Shown piece after piece: positions 33,865 through 43,093 of a stretch of DNA of 64,000 nucleotides. Source of the DNA: Sorangium cellulosum (lineage in GTDB: Bacteria; Myxococcota_A; Polyangia; Polyangiales; Polyangiaceae); contig NZ_CP012670.1 of NCBI RefSeq assembly GCF_004135735.1, positions 1,860,001 to 1,924,000 of the forward strand. Reading direction: 5' to 3'. The notes beneath the pieces were generated by a model. The model ran no database searches, was not told the DNA's origin, and saw only the letters and a program-made list of their open reading frames with translations. The position numbers were made by a program, and so were the translations under genes. The first letter of the stretch is position 1. Each line of letters begins with the position of its first letter.

Positions 33865-34772
33865 GCCGGCGGGGGCACGACGAGATCCGCCTCCTGCCCG
33901 ACGAGTTCCAGAGGCTGCGGGAGCTGTTCAACAAGCATTGCGGGCTCCAGTTCGGGCCCGAGGCGCGGACGTCGATGGAGCGCCGGCTGCGCGAGCGGGT
34001 CGTCGTGCTCGGGCTCACGTCGTTCAGCCAGTACTACGAGTACCTCCGCTACCACAGCCGCGGGCGGGCCGAGCTCGACGAGGCGCTCGACGTCATCACG
34101 GTCAACGAGACGTACTTCTTCCGCGAGGACTACCAGCTCCGCGCCCTCGTGACCGAGATCGTGCCGATGCTCGTCCGGGCGGGGGGCGGGAGGGGCCGGC
34201 TGTCCATCTGGAGCGCGGGCTGCTCGACGGGCGAGGAGGTCTACTCGATCGCCATCGCCGCGCGGGAGTCGGGCGCCGCCGAGCGCTGCGACGTCCGCAT
34301 CTTCGGCAGCGACATCTCTCGCCGCTGCGTGGTCGCCGCGCGCAAGGGGGTCTACGGCGCCTCGTCCTTTCGCGCGACGCCCCCCGAGCTCAGGCGGCGC
34401 TACTTCACCGAGCGGCCCGACGGGTTCCACGTGGTGGACGAGCTGCGCTCGCTCTGCCAGTTCGGCCACCTGAACCTGCTCGACTCGTCGCGGGCCGCGG
34501 TGGTAGGGCGGGTGGACGTCATCTTCTGCCGGAACGTCCTCATCTACCTGGACGAGGAGTCGCGGCGCCGGGTGATCGAGATCTTCTACGAGCGCCTCTC
34601 GCCTGGCGGGTTCCTCCTGCTCGGCCACTCCGAGTCGCTCCTGAACGTCTCGACCGCCTTCGAGCTCGTGCACCTGCGCGAGGATCTCGTGTACCGCAAG
34701 CCGGCGGCCACGCTGCGGCTGGGCCTGGCGGCGCTCGCGCCGGAGCGGGGTGATGGGGGAAAGGGTGAATGA
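33861..34772 (+). CDS. cheR: CheR receptor methyltransferase
   Basis: 303 residues. The N-terminal helical domain (EFQRLRELFNKHCGLQFGPE) is followed by the SAM-binding fold: TVNETYFFRE, the motif SIWSAGCSTGEEVYSIAI, FGSDIS and DVIFCRNVLIYLDEE. It transfers methyl groups from SAM to glutamates of a chemoreceptor, setting adaptation. GTG 33861 overlaps the TGA of the HEAT gene (GTGA). There is no TPR extension. A 93-bp gap separates it from cheB. With no receptor gene here, its target is encoded elsewhere. Confidence 0.94.
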   Translation: MSRRGHDEIRLLPDEFQRLRELFNKHCGLQFGPEARTSMERRLRERVVVLGLTSFSQYYEYLRYHSRGRAELDEALDVITVNETYFFREDYQLRALVTEIVPMLVRAGGGRGRLSIWSAGCSTGEEVYSIAIAARESGAAERCDVRIFGSDISRRCVVAARKGVYGASSFRATPPELRRRYFTERPDGFHVVDELRSLCQFGHLNLLDSSRAAVVGRVDVIFCRNVLIYLDEESRRRVIEIFYERLSPGGFLLLGHSESLLNVSTAFELVHLREDLVYRKPAATLRLGLAALAPERGDGGKGE

Positions 34773-34865
34773 GGAGCGCTGGAGGTCGGGGCTGTGCGGG
34801 CGACGGGTGGTTTCATGGCGCCCCTGGTGGGCTAGAATGAGCGCCCGGCGGAAGGTTGTGCGCTC

Positions 34866-35936
34866 ATGACATTCGCTCCCCTGCGCGTGCTCGTCGTCGA
34901 CGACTCCGCGTACAACCGGCGCAACATCGCCGAGATCTTGAGCGGAAGCGACGAGATCGAGGTCGTGGGCAAGGCCGGGGACGGCGACGACGCGCTCCGC
35001 CAGGCCGCCCAGCTCAGGCCGGATGCGATCACGCTCGACCTCGAGATGCCGCGGATGGACGGCTTCACCTTCCTCCGGATCCTGATGGCCCGGCAGCCCA
35101 CGCCGGTCATCATCGTCTCGAGCTACAGCCACAAGGAGAACGTCTTCAAGGCGCTCGAGCTCGGCGCGGTCGACTTCGTGGCGAAGCCGGATCGGCAGTT
35201 CACGGCCGACGCGCAGATCCGCCGGGAGATCATCCAGAAGGTCCTCCTGGTGCGGTACCTTCGCCCCCGGTCGCCGATGCCCTCCGTCCGCGTGCCGTCG
35301 CCGGCGCCGCCGCGCCCGGCGCAGGAGCCGTCGCGGCTCGGCGTCTCGCTGCGCCACCTCGTGGCGGTGGGCTCCTCGACCGGCGGCCCCACGGCCTTGC
35401 TGGAGATCTTCAACCGGATCCCGGATCGCTTTCCCGGCGCGATCCTCATCGCGCAGCACATGCCGGACAAGTTCACCCGCACCTTCGCGGAGCGGCTCGA
35501 TCGCAAGGGGGGGCTCCGGGTGGTGGAGGCGCAGAACGGCGACCAGGTGGTGGCCCGCAAGGCTTACGTGTGCCCTGGTCGGATGTGCATGGAGATCGCG
35601 GTGACGCCGGGCAGCGGGGTGGGCCTGAGCGGAGACATCCGGATCCGCATCGGCGCGCCGGGGCCTGGCGATCGGTACGTGCCGAGCGCGGACCGGCTGT
35701 TGCGCAGCGTGGCGCAGGTGGGGGGCAGCCGCGCGGTGGGCATCATCCTGACGGGGATGGGGGACGACGGGGTGAACGGCGCGCGGGCGATCCGCGCGGC
35801 CGGGGGCACGGTGGTGGCGGAGAGCGAGGACTCGGCGGTGGTCTACGGCATGCCCGGGGCCGCGGTGCGCGCCGGGGTCGTGAACGAGAGCCTTCCGTTC
35901 ACGGCGATCGGCGACTTCATCGCCCTGCTCGCCTAG
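34866..35936 (+). CDS. cheB: CheB receptor methylesterase/deamidase
   Basis: 356 residues. The receiver domain (residues ~5-125) has DDS at positions 14-16 or so, phosphoacceptor Asp58 in ITLDLEMP and Lys in VAKPD. A Pro-rich linker (~140-158) leads to the catalytic domain, with Ser171 in GSSTGG, His198 in QHMP and Asp300/301 in GMGDDG forming the hydrolase triad. It removes methyl groups from receptor glutamates when phosphorylated by CheA. GTTGTGC and a GGAAGG stretch before ATG 34866 may be the ribosome site. It is the last gene of the operon. Confidence 0.95.
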   Translation: MTFAPLRVLVVDDSAYNRRNIAEILSGSDEIEVVGKAGDGDDALRQAAQLRPDAITLDLEMPRMDGFTFLRILMARQPTPVIIVSSYSHKENVFKALELGAVDFVAKPDRQFTADAQIRREIIQKVLLVRYLRPRSPMPSVRVPSPAPPRPAQEPSRLGVSLRHLVAVGSSTGGPTALLEIFNRIPDRFPGAILIAQHMPDKFTRTFAERLDRKGGLRVVEAQNGDQVVARKAYVCPGRMCMEIAVTPGSGVGLSGDIRIRIGAPGPGDRYVPSADRLLRSVAQVGGSRAVGIILTGMGDDGVNGARAIRAAGGTVVAESEDSAVVYGMPGAAVRAGVVNESLPFTAIGDFIALLA

Positions 35937-35972
35937 AGCGTGCGCAGGCCGGGCCTGCACACGGCGCACGCT
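35937..35972 (+). terminator. Strong hairpin at the end of the che operon
   Basis: AGCGTGCGC and GCGCACGCT form a perfect 9-bp stem, starting directly after the cheB stop codon. Inside, GCAGGCC-G-GGCCTGC is a second self-complementary element that could form an alternative hairpin. Confidence 0.55.
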
Positions 35973-36098
35973 CCAGCGGGGGCGGCGGTAGTACACCGCC
36001 GCCGCGGCCCCGACGTTGGCGTCGGAATCTTGCGGTAATTTCGTTGGATTACCAAAGTTGACCGCTCGGGCGCGCCATGAGACAGGTCGGTCCCTGAC

Positions 36099-38906
36099 AT
36101 GCGGATCCGACGCGCCGCACGCAGGCTTGTGTGTCTCGGCTGGATGGCTGCCCTCTCGGGCGTCGCCTTTCCCGGCCTGGCCGCGCCTTCGCCGGAGCCC
36201 AGGGAGCGGGCTGCGGCGGAGACCACGGGGCCCGCGAACCGGGGCGGGGCGGCCGAGGGGGGCGCGGCGAAGCCCGGGGGCGCGGCGAAGCCCGCGGCCG
36301 GGGGCGCGGCGAAGCCCGCGCCGGCGAGGACCTCGCCGCGCGCCGCGTCCAGCCGGAAGGGCAGCGCCCGGAGCGTGGCCAAGTCGCCGGCGAAGGGGAC
36401 GGCGCGGTCGAAGGCGCCGAAGAAGAACGCGGTCAAGCGCACGCGCAAGCCGGGGGCGCCCGGCGTGCCGGACGAGGCGGCGCGGCGGATCGTCGCGGGC
36501 ACCGCGGCGCCTGCGGGGTCGAGCGTGGGCGAGTCGCCCGAGCTGCGCACGATGCGCGAGATCGACCTGGCCCTCTTCCCCGGCGCCGCCCCGAGCGCCG
36601 GCCCCGCGTGGCCTGCGGACGGCGCGCTCCTGCTCGGGGCGGGCGAGCCGCGGCTGGAGACGTCGGGCCTGCCGCCAGCCGGCCTGACCGCCGCGCCGGT
36701 GGAGGTCGACGAGACCCGCGACATCTCGTGGCTCCGCCAGCTCGAGCTCCCCGACATCCCGGTCCGCTTCGACGGCCGGGTCGTGCGCTACCTCGAGTAC
36801 TACAAGAACGACCCGCGCGGCCGCTCCGCCGTGGTCATCTGGATGAGGAGGAGCGGCCGGTACGGCGACGCCATCCGCCGCGTCCTGCGCGAGCAGGGGC
36901 TCCCGGAGGATCTGCTCTGGCTCGCGCTCGTCGAGAGCGGCTTCGACCCGACCATCCACTCGCCGGCCGGCGCCGCGGGGCTCTGGCAGTTCATGCCGGA
37001 GGGCGCGCGCATCTACGGCCTCACCGTCGACCGCTGGGTCGACGAGCGCCTGGATCCGGAGCGTTCGACCCTCGCGGCGGCGCGGTACCTCTCGGATCTG
37101 CGGCGCCGCTTCGGCAGCTGGGAGCTCGCGTTCGCCGCGTACAACATGGGGTACGGCGGGCTGCTCGCGTCGATCCGGAAGTACAACACGAACGACTTCT
37201 GGGAGCTGTCGCGGATCGAGGCGGGGATGCCGCTGGAGACGGCGCTCTACGTGCCGAAGATCGTCGCGATGGCGCTCGTGGCGCGGAACCGGAAGGTGTT
37301 CGGCTGCGACGACGTGGAGCTCGATCCGCCGGTGGCGTTCGACAAGATCTCGCTCGGCGCCGGGGTCTCGCTGCAGTCGGTGGCGGCGGCAGCGGGGGCG
37401 GGCTCGTCGGAGATCGAGGCGTTGAACCCGCAGCTCGTGGCGAAGCGCACCCCGCCGTTGCCGGTGGGCGCGAAGGAGCAGGTGCGCTGGGAGGTCCGGG
37501 TGCCGGCGGGCGCGGGGGCGCGCGCGGCGAAGTCGATGCCGAAGGTCCTGGAGCGCGAGCCGAAGCTCGAGCGGTACCTGGTCCGCTGGGGCGAGTCGCT
37601 GGACGACATCGCGGCGTCGCGGGGGACGACGCGGTGGACGCTGCAGTCGCTGAACGGCCTGCGCTCCCGCGAGCCGGTGCGCCCGGGCGCGCTGCTGTTC
37701 GTGCCGGCGGCGGAGGGCGTCGGCGCGGCGGCGGCGGAGCACCTGCTCGCGAACGGCGCGCCGCGGGGCGCGGAGGCGCGGCCTGTGGTGGTGGTCCCGG
37801 CGCAGCGTTTCTCGTACGAGGGGCGCCGGCGTGTCTTCTACCGCGTGGTGGCGGGCGACACCCTGCGGGATCTCGCGGCGGTGCTCTCGGTGCGGCCCGA
37901 CGAGGTCTGCCGCTGGAACACGCTCGCCCCCGGGGCGGCGCTGCACGAGGGGATGACGCTGCAGCTTTTCGTCCCGAGGTCTCGGCGTTACGACGGGGTC
38001 TCGCTGCTCGACGAGGCGGAGGCGCGCGTCCTGGAGGTCGGCACGGAGGAGTTCTTCGCGCATTTCGAGGGGCTCAAGGGGCGGAAGCGCATCGAGATCG
38101 CGGCGCGCGAGGGCGACACGTTCAGCAAGATCGCGAGCCGGTACGGCCTGAGCGTCGGCAGCCTGGAGCGGATCAACCAGCGCTCGCGGCGGAGCGAGCT
38201 GAGCCCGGGGGATCGGCTGGTGGTGTACGTGCCGGCCGCGCGGCCGGACGAGGCCGAGCCGGTGGAGTCGCGCGAGGACGAGGTCCGCGTGGCGTCGGCC
38301 GAGGTCGCGGGTGCGGTGGACGAGGGGGAGAAGGCGGCAGTGCAGCCTGTGATACCGGCGGTGCTGCGGACGCCGGTGGCCTCCGAGGGCGCGGGCGGCG
38401 AGACGAAGCTCGCGCGGGCCGAGGCGGCGAAGGCCGAGGCGGGCGGGGGCGAGACGAAGCCGGCGCGGGCCGACGGGGCGAAGGTCGACGCGGCAAAGGC
38501 CGAGGCGGGCGGGGGCAAGACGACGCCGGCGCGGGCCGACGCGGCAAAGCCCGACGGGGGCAAGGCCGACGGGGCGAAAGCCGACGGGGCGAAAGCCGAC
38601 GGGGCCAAGGCCGGGGCGGGCGGGGGCGAGAAGAAGCCGGCGCAGGCCGACGGGGCGAAGGCTGGTGCGGGCGGCGAGAAGCGGGGCGACGCCGGGGCCG
38701 GTGCGGCGGGCTCGGGCAAGCCCGCAGGATCGGCACCGCAGGGAGACAAGACGGCAGCCGCAGCGAGCGAGAAGAAGCCGGGACGGGGCGGCGAGGACGA
38801 GAAGAAGCCGGGGCGGGGCGGCGAGGACGAGAAGACACCGGCAGGGCACGCCAGGCGGGCGGAGGACAGGGAGAAGCCTGCCGCCGGGGCCGGCACCGCG
38901 CTCTGA
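36099..38906 (+). CDS. LysM-bearing lytic transglycosylase (MltD-like)
   Basis: 935 residues, exported by a signal peptide ending near GLAAP. A long Ala/Lys/Gly-rich basic region (~30-125) follows. The SLT domain (~250-420) carries catalytic Glu279 in ALVESGFDP, then AGLWQFMPEGAR and AYNMGYGG; it cleaves peptidoglycan glycan strands with formation of anhydromuramic ends. Three LysM domains follow (YLVRWGESLDDIA, YRVVAGDTLRDLA, IAAREGDTFSKIA), which bind peptidoglycan. The last ~170 residues are repetitive, with units such as KADGA and EKKPGRGGED. E. coli MltD has the same order in about half the length; the repetitive ends are extra. A promoter should lie in the 162-bp gap after cheB. Confidence 0.93.
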   Translation: MRIRRAARRLVCLGWMAALSGVAFPGLAAPSPEPRERAAAETTGPANRGGAAEGGAAKPGGAAKPAAGGAAKPAPARTSPRAASSRKGSARSVAKSPAKGTARSKAPKKNAVKRTRKPGAPGVPDEAARRIVAGTAAPAGSSVGESPELRTMREIDLALFPGAAPSAGPAWPADGALLLGAGEPRLETSGLPPAGLTAAPVEVDETRDISWLRQLELPDIPVRFDGRVVRYLEYYKNDPRGRSAVVIWMRRSGRYGDAIRRVLREQGLPEDLLWLALVESGFDPTIHSPAGAAGLWQFMPEGARIYGLTVDRWVDERLDPERSTLAAARYLSDLRRRFGSWELAFAAYNMGYGGLLASIRKYNTNDFWELSRIEAGMPLETALYVPKIVAMALVARNRKVFGCDDVELDPPVAFDKISLGAGVSLQSVAAAAGAGSSEIEALNPQLVAKRTPPLPVGAKEQVRWEVRVPAGAGARAAKSMPKVLEREPKLERYLVRWGESLDDIAASRGTTRWTLQSLNGLRSREPVRPGALLFVPAAEGVGAAAAEHLLANGAPRGAEARPVVVVPAQRFSYEGRRRVFYRVVAGDTLRDLAAVLSVRPDEVCRWNTLAPGAALHEGMTLQLFVPRSRRYDGVSLLDEAEARVLEVGTEEFFAHFEGLKGRKRIEIAAREGDTFSKIASRYGLSVGSLERINQRSRRSELSPGDRLVVYVPAARPDEAEPVESREDEVRVASAEVAGAVDEGEKAAVQPVIPAVLRTPVASEGAGGETKLARAEAAKAEAGGGETKPARADGAKVDAAKAEAGGGKTTPARADAAKPDGGKADGAKADGAKADGAKAGAGGGEKKPAQADGAKAGAGGEKRGDAGAGAAGSGKPAGSAPQGDKTAAAASEKKPGRGGEDEKKPGRGGEDEKTPAGHARRAEDREKPAAGAGTAL

Positions 38907-39087
38907 AGTCAGCGGCCGTCAGACGCGGAGGGCGGCTGAGCCGACCGGAGGCGGCGCCCAGAAAGGTGGGAAGATCCCCGAGGCTCTCCCATCCTCCCGC
39001 CTCGATGCCGAGACTCGACCTTCCCGGCCGATCTCGTGCAGGAGGATGCAGGGAATCCGGCGCCGGATCAGGCCTTGCGGGCGCTCT

Positions 39088-39432
39088 TCAGTGGCCCTCG
39101 TCTCGCCCGTGGACGCTGGCGGGCGGGCTGGTTGCTTCCACGGCGGTGAAGGGCTCAATGATTCTGTAAGAATGCGATGCTCCCTTCGGCACCGTCCAGG
39201 AGTCGCCCGGATCGAGCCGCACCATTTGCCCTTCGATGTGCAGCTCGGCTCGCCCCTCGATCACGTACCCCACGGTCTCGTAATCGCGCTGGGTCGGTGG
39301 TTTGGTCTCGCCCGGCGGCTCGCGCTCCCAGAGGCGCATCGAGACATGGATTCCGGAGGCCAGGTATTTCTGCCCCATCTGGCCTCTCGGAGAGCGGCCG
39401 GAGGAGACCTTCATGACGGTGGTATCGCTCAT
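39088..39432 (-). CDS. Small cupin-domain protein
   Basis: 114 residues forming a single cupin beta-barrel. ETVGYVIEGRAELHIEGQ and LDPGDSWTVPKGASHSYRI are the two cupin motifs. The metal ligands are only partly conserved: the first motif lacks the usual HxH, while the second keeps a histidine (ASHSY), so metal binding and enzyme activity are uncertain. Proteins like this often bind small ligands or act in sugar metabolism. It is divergent from the first of three kinase genes, with a 382-bp gap. Confidence 0.85.
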   Translation of the reverse strand: MSDTTVMKVSSGRSPRGQMGQKYLASGIHVSMRLWEREPPGETKPPTQRDYETVGYVIEGRAELHIEGQMVRLDPGDSWTVPKGASHSYRIIEPFTAVEATSPPASVHGRDEGH

Positions 39433-39814
39433 GTGACCCTCGCTTTCCTCGTGGGCTCAGCCGTCCGATCCTCGGCCCGGCTCGTTGCGAGACGCGTGGG
39501 CGGCGAACGTGGCGACGGCCGCGGGGGGAGCGCATCGGGCCTGTCCGTCTTTCCTTGTCCGTGTTTCGTTGCAGACGTCGCCGAGAGCGTACCGCGCCGG
39601 GGAGAACTGCTGTAGGATTGCGGGCCTTGGAGGCGCTTCCCGTGGACCTTTGGATCGGATGCTGCGCTGCGCGGGAGCGGGCGCGTGGGGGGGTGCACGG
39701 CGCGAGCGGGGGACACGGGCGGGGGCGGGCCGCTGCATCGCGCGCGGCGGCCGTCGGGTCGCGCGGCTTCTGGGCACGGGCGGCGGGGCGCGCGGCGCTG
39801 CGGGAACGCCGCTG
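39433..39814. other. 382-bp divergent region
   Basis: Between the cupin gene (reverse) and the first tandem kinase gene (forward). The kinase frame is open through most of it from 39485, but reads as arginine- and glycine-rich filler. A TTTCCTTGTCCGTGTTTCG stretch near 39549 is less GC-rich than its surroundings and may be a promoter zone. Nothing else is identifiable. Confidence 0.35.
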
Positions 39815-42574
39815 ATGGCCCAGCCGAAGAGCTCGACGCTGCTCGCGTCCGGCGTGCTGATCGACAGAAAGTACAGGCTCGTGCGCCAGATCGGCGAGGG
39901 GGCCATGGGCGTGGTCTGGTCGGCGGTCAACGTGGCGACGGCGCGCGAGGTGGCGCTGAAGCTGATCCACCGCCCCGAGGCCGAGTTCCGGCTCCGGCTG
40001 CAGCGCGAGGCGCGCAACTGCGGGGCGCTGCGGCACCGGAACGTCATCGACATCTACGACATGGGGGAGACGGAGGCCGGGGAGCCGTTCCTGGTGATGC
40101 AGCTGCTCACGGGGGAGACCGTGGCGGAGCTGCTCGCGCGGCGGCGCAGGCTCGAGCCGAGGGTGGCGGCGTCGATCGGGCGCGACGTGGCCCGGGGCCT
40201 CGCGGCGGCGCACGGGATGCACATCATCCACCGCGATCTGAAGCCGGCGAACATCTTCCTGCACCGCGAGCCGGACGTGGAGGAGCCGGTGGTGAAGGTG
40301 CTGGATTTCGGGGTCGCGAAGAACCTCGCGGTGAACGACGGCCTGCACACGGTGCTGGGCGGCGCGGTCGGGTCGCCGCTGTACATGAGCCCGGAGCAGG
40401 TGAGGGCCGATCCGAACGTGGATCACCGGGCCGACATCTGGGCGCTCGGCGTGGTGCTGTTCGAGATGCTCACGGGCATGCGGCCGTTCCAGGGCGACGC
40501 GCAGGCGGTGTTCATGGGGATCTTGACGGGCGAGATCCCGACCGTGGCCAAGTACCTGAGGCGGGCGGATCAGGGGCTGGTCGATCTGATCGCGCGCTGC
40601 ATGCGGCGGGATCGCGCGGAGCGGATCAGCTCGGCGGCGGAGGTCGCGGCGCAGCTCGACCGGTACGCCGCGCGGAGCGCGAGCGGGGCGTCGGCGCCGC
40701 GGCAGACGTCGCCGGAGCTGGGGGCGAGGCCGCGCGAGGGCGTGGAGGCGGGGGCCTCGGTGGCGCCGCCGGCGCAGCCCGGGTCGGGGTCGGGGTCGCA
40801 ACCTGGGTCGGCGGGAGCGCAACCTGGGTCGGGGTCGCAACCTGGGTCGGCGGGAGCGCAACCTGGGTCGGGGTCGCAACCTGGGTCGGCGGGAGCGCAA
40901 CCTGGGTCGAGGTCGCAACCTGGGTCGGCGGGAGCGCAACCTGGGTCGGCGGGAGCGCAACCTGGGTCGGCGGGAGCGCAACCTGGGTCGGCGGGAGCGC
41001 AACCTGGGTCGGCGGGAGCGCAACCTGGGTCGGCGGGAGCGCAACCTGGGTCGGCGGGAGCGCGGTGGGGACCGCAACCTGGGTGGGGACCGCAACCTGG
41101 GTGGTGGGGACCGCAACCTGGGTCGGGGTCGATGGCGTCGATGGCGCAACCTGGGTCGGGGCCGCCGGGCTCGATGGCGCAACCTGGGTCGGGGAGCGCG
41201 CAACCTGGGTCGGGGAGCGCGGGCTCGATGGCGCAACCTGGGTCGGGGCGCGTGCAACCTGGGTCGGGGAGCGCGGGGTCGGGGCGCGTGCAACCTGGGT
41301 CGGGGAGCGCGGCCGCCATGGCGCGATCTTCCAGCTCGGACTCAGGATCGGCGAGCGTCGGCGCCCTGCCCCTGTCGCTGCTCGGCGGGGGGCCAAGGGC
41401 AGTGAGGCCGGCGCAGGCGGGGCGAGCGTCGTCGCCCAGCGTGAGCGAGGTCGTGGGCGTGGCCTCGCCGCGCGCGGGAAGCTCCGGGCAGCACAACGCG
41501 GTGACGGCGGCGGAGGCCTCCCCGTGGGATGAGGGCGCGTCCACCCTGCACCTCCCGCGGGACAGCGCGGACGCGGCGTGGTCCGCGCCACCGCGCGCGG
41601 GCGCGGGGCAGCACCCGGCGGCGGGACCTCCCGCGGTCGCGCTGTCGACCCCGTTGCCATCGATGGTCAGGGCGTCGGTCCCTGGCGTGATCCAGGCGAC
41701 CACGGCGCCACCCGGACCCGCGTCGTCTCCCGGACTGGCGCAGCCGTTGCCAGGGACAGCGCTCGATCGCGCGCTCCCGGGAGGTACGGCGCGCATGCCG
41801 CCGTCGCCGATCGCGGAGAGGTGGACCGGTACGGGCGGAGGTCCGGCGGTCGCTCCGCCCGCTGGATCCGCCGGCGTGCCGTCCGGCTGGGGGGGGCCCC
41901 CGTCGCCCGTGAAGCTCGGCGCGGAGGCGGGCGCGAGCGTCGCGGACTCGCGGGCGACCGCCCCCGTGGCGCCGGGCGTCCCGCAGCATCCGGGGAGCTC
42001 CTCCACGACGCCGCTCGTCGCGAGCAGCGCATCGGCCAGCCAGACCGGGGCGCACGGGGCCCAGGACACGTCGAGGCCAGCATCGCCGGGCGACGGACAG
42101 AAGCGAAAGACGACGGCCGTGATCCTGGCGCTCTCGGCGGCGGCGCTGTCCCTGATCGGCGCCGGGATGCTCCTCGCGATGCAGTCGCAGGGAGCTGCCC
42201 CGGCTGTCTCGGATCCGTCCCGGAGCGTGACCCCGCCCGGTAGCAGCGCGGGGACAGACGCCGGTGTAGCGCCGGAGGCCGAACCGGCGCCACGGCCGCC
42301 CGCGGAGCTTCCCGCGCCACCGTCGGCGGCGTCGCCGGAATCCACGGCGCCGGCGCCGCCCGTGCCGCCGCCGAGCGCCGCGCCGGCCGACTCCCGCGCC
42401 GAGGCCGCGCCGGCCAGCCCGCCGGGGACAGCGCCCAGCGCCAGCCCGCCTGGGCCGCCGGCCGCGGTCGCGCCGGCGCCAGCGCAGCTCAAGAAAGCCC
42501 CACCGGCGGCGAACCCGTGCGCCCACCTCACGTCGTTCCTCAGGAAGAACTGCGAGGCGAAGCTCAAGAAATAG
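39815..42574 (+). CDS. Membrane Ser/Thr kinase 1 with AQPGSAG minisatellite linker
   Basis: 919 residues. Residues ~20-290 are a complete Hanks kinase: IGEGAMGVVW, VALKLIH, IIHRDLKPANIF, VLDFGVAKN, GSPLYMSPEQ and DIWALGVVLFEMLTG. A ~470-residue low-complexity linker follows, of which residues ~320-500 are QPGSAGA-type units encoded by the CAACCTGGGTCGG repeat. A transmembrane helix at ~765-790 places a Pro/Ala-rich tail outside, ending PCAHLTSFLRKNC, a Cys-pair motif shared with kinase 2. The kinase is cytoplasmic; the tail might sense an external signal (inference). ATG 39815 lies just before the kinase domain; the frame is open earlier without homology. Confidence 0.92.
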   Translation: MAQPKSSTLLASGVLIDRKYRLVRQIGEGAMGVVWSAVNVATAREVALKLIHRPEAEFRLRLQREARNCGALRHRNVIDIYDMGETEAGEPFLVMQLLTGETVAELLARRRRLEPRVAASIGRDVARGLAAAHGMHIIHRDLKPANIFLHREPDVEEPVVKVLDFGVAKNLAVNDGLHTVLGGAVGSPLYMSPEQVRADPNVDHRADIWALGVVLFEMLTGMRPFQGDAQAVFMGILTGEIPTVAKYLRRADQGLVDLIARCMRRDRAERISSAAEVAAQLDRYAARSASGASAPRQTSPELGARPREGVEAGASVAPPAQPGSGSGSQPGSAGAQPGSGSQPGSAGAQPGSGSQPGSAGAQPGSRSQPGSAGAQPGSAGAQPGSAGAQPGSAGAQPGSAGAQPGSAGAQPGSAGARWGPQPGWGPQPGWWGPQPGSGSMASMAQPGSGPPGSMAQPGSGSAQPGSGSAGSMAQPGSGRVQPGSGSAGSGRVQPGSGSAAAMARSSSSDSGSASVGALPLSLLGGGPRAVRPAQAGRASSPSVSEVVGVASPRAGSSGQHNAVTAAEASPWDEGASTLHLPRDSADAAWSAPPRAGAGQHPAAGPPAVALSTPLPSMVRASVPGVIQATTAPPGPASSPGLAQPLPGTALDRALPGGTARMPPSPIAERWTGTGGGPAVAPPAGSAGVPSGWGGPPSPVKLGAEAGASVADSRATAPVAPGVPQHPGSSSTTPLVASSASASQTGAHGAQDTSRPASPGDGQKRKTTAVILALSAAALSLIGAGMLLAMQSQGAAPAVSDPSRSVTPPGSSAGTDAGVAPEAEPAPRPPAELPAPPSAASPESTAPAPPVPPPSAAPADSRAEAAPASPPGTAPSASPPGPPAAVAPAPAQLKKAPPAANPCAHLTSFLRKNCEAKLKK
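40789..41310. repeat. In-frame CAACCTGGGT minisatellite in kinase 1
   Basis: I count 22 copies of CAACCTGGGT, nearly all followed by CGG. The commonest unit is 21 bp (CAACCTGGGTCGGCGGGAG plus CG), giving AQPGSAG; mixed 18-, 24- and 39-bp spacings occur toward both ends. The same core occurs in two intergenic tracts and in the HEAT gene. Confidence 0.92.
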
Positions 42575-43093
42575 CCCCGGGGCGACTCCGCCGCGCAGGG
42601 CGCGCGCGGCGATGGCGGCCCCACCCCACCCGCCCCCGCGCCGGCGGGACAGTGCGGCATCACGGCCCCGGCACCCTGCACGCGGCTCGGCTTGACGGTG
42701 CGCTTACGCACCTGCAAAACTCGTCCCGAGCGCCCTCGCTCCGCCCCTGCGCCGGTTCTTCTGCGAGCGATCCTTCTGCGAGCTTACCCGATGTTGTCCC
42801 CCTCGCCTCATGCCGCGCCGCCGAAGGGAGCGCTCGGTTGCGGCAAGCGCCGTCGACGTTGCCGGATCGTCGAGGAGGGGATGGGCGCGGTCGTGTGGCG
42901 CTGGTCGCGGCGGCGCTTCCCCTTGGGTTCGGCGTGGCGGTCGGGTATCTCGTGATGCATCTCGTGATGCGCGCCGCCGCGGGAGAGCCCGGAGGGCCGC
43001 GGAGGACACGTTGCGTTTTCATGAAGCTGCCTCGTTGATGGTAGGTAAAGAGACCTCGCGCGCCGCGGTGCTGCGCCTGGAACAAGCCCGCTG
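42575..43093. other. 519-bp gap between kinase genes 1 and 2
   Basis: No confident gene. An ORF of 94 codons ends with a TGA overlapping the start of kinase 2 (42810-43094), but it reads as arginine-rich filler. Short direct repeats TTCTGCGAGCGATCC/TTCTGCGAGC near 42758 and CTCGTGATGC twice near 42949 are present. Another frame holds a hydrophobic stretch VALVAAALPLGFGVAVGYLV near 42900, without a clear start. Confidence 0.35.

Noticed and set aside
33336..38849. A reverse-strand open frame of over 1800 codons across the cheR, cheB and transglycosylase genes
   Set aside because: It is a by-product of extreme GC content; its residues are Arg/Pro/His-rich filler and the + strand genes in the same place have full family motifs.
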